From NCBI GenBank assembly GCA_002407935.1, contig DHPU01000006.1, positions 1,307 through 15,674 on the forward strand: 14,368 nt of DNA, given 5' to 3'. Positions within the stretch are counted from its first letter, which is position 1. Every line of letters begins with the position of its first letter. Below the pieces are notes generated by a model, which saw only the letters and a list, made by a program, of their open reading frames with translations, searched no databases and was not told where the DNA came from. A program made the position numbers and the translations under genes. The stretch is from Peptococcaceae bacterium UBA5356. GTDB taxonomy: Bacteria > Bacillota > Peptococcia > DRI-13 > DTU073. Positions 14,295-14,368 of the stretch are shown piece by piece.

Positions 14295-14368
14295 AATTTT
14301 TATTCGCTCTCTTTCCTCGACACGGAACGTCATTTTACTGATTAATTCGCTGTCAAGACGCCTAATCC

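Noticed and set aside
14351..14356. Minus-strand TTGACA before the D-aminoacylase gene
   Set aside because: No -10 at a proper distance; TAAAAT follows after only 13 bases.

Overview
The window looks like chromosome from a low- to mid-GC Gram-positive bacterium of the class Clostridia. Peptococcaceae or a related Eubacteriales lineage is my best guess, inferred only from gene content and order. Supporting signs are strong AGGAGG-type ribosome binding sites, GTG and TTG starts, a Bacillus-type EndoA/EndoAI pair, the cdaA-cdaR-glmM operon, Sbp and DUF881 proteins, and sigma-A-like promoters. No tRNA, rRNA, CRISPR array or transposase gene was seen.

Layout, left to right. (1) 1-1135, minus strand: two adjacent type II toxin-antitoxin modules. 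The outer one is a RelE/ParE-like toxin, frameshifted in an A7 tract and cut by the window edge, with its antitoxin. The inner one is a MazEF (EndoAI/EndoA) pair with an ATGA overlap and its own promoter. (2) 1136-6790, minus strand: a cell-envelope and housekeeping operon in the order cdaA, cdaR, glmM, acpS, nnr. The glmM-acpS gap is filled with a degenerate TTAGTTGG-like repeat. An orphan Shine-Dalgarno follows nnr, where many Firmicutes carry alr. (3) 7053-8883, plus strand: a DUF881 - Sbp - DUF881 membrane protein operon, divergent from cdaA and ended by a strong, probably bidirectional terminator. (4) 8954-10123, minus strand: a 389-residue soluble protein I do not recognise. (5) 10327-12846, minus strand: a MurF-alanine racemase fusion with a near-consensus promoter and a terminator. 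(6) 12930-14294, minus strand: a Tat-exported, unusually compact D-aminoacylase-family hydrolase.

The common theme is the cell envelope. CdaA/CdaR make and tune c-di-AMP. GlmM supplies glucosamine-1-phosphate for UDP-GlcNAc. MurF-Alr makes D-alanine and adds D-Ala-D-Ala to the peptidoglycan precursor. The exported deacylase probably frees D-amino acids from N-acyl forms. DUF881/Sbp proteins commonly sit near division genes.

The most notable signals are three. The alr that is often found between nnr and mazE is absent, while a racemase domain fused to MurF lies about 9 kb away. A short relic of a D-aminoacylase 3' end, 21/22 bases identical to the intact gene, sits just past the murF-alr stop, so the fusion gene lies between direct repeats. 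The D-aminoacylase itself lacks about 45 residues between two active-site landmarks.
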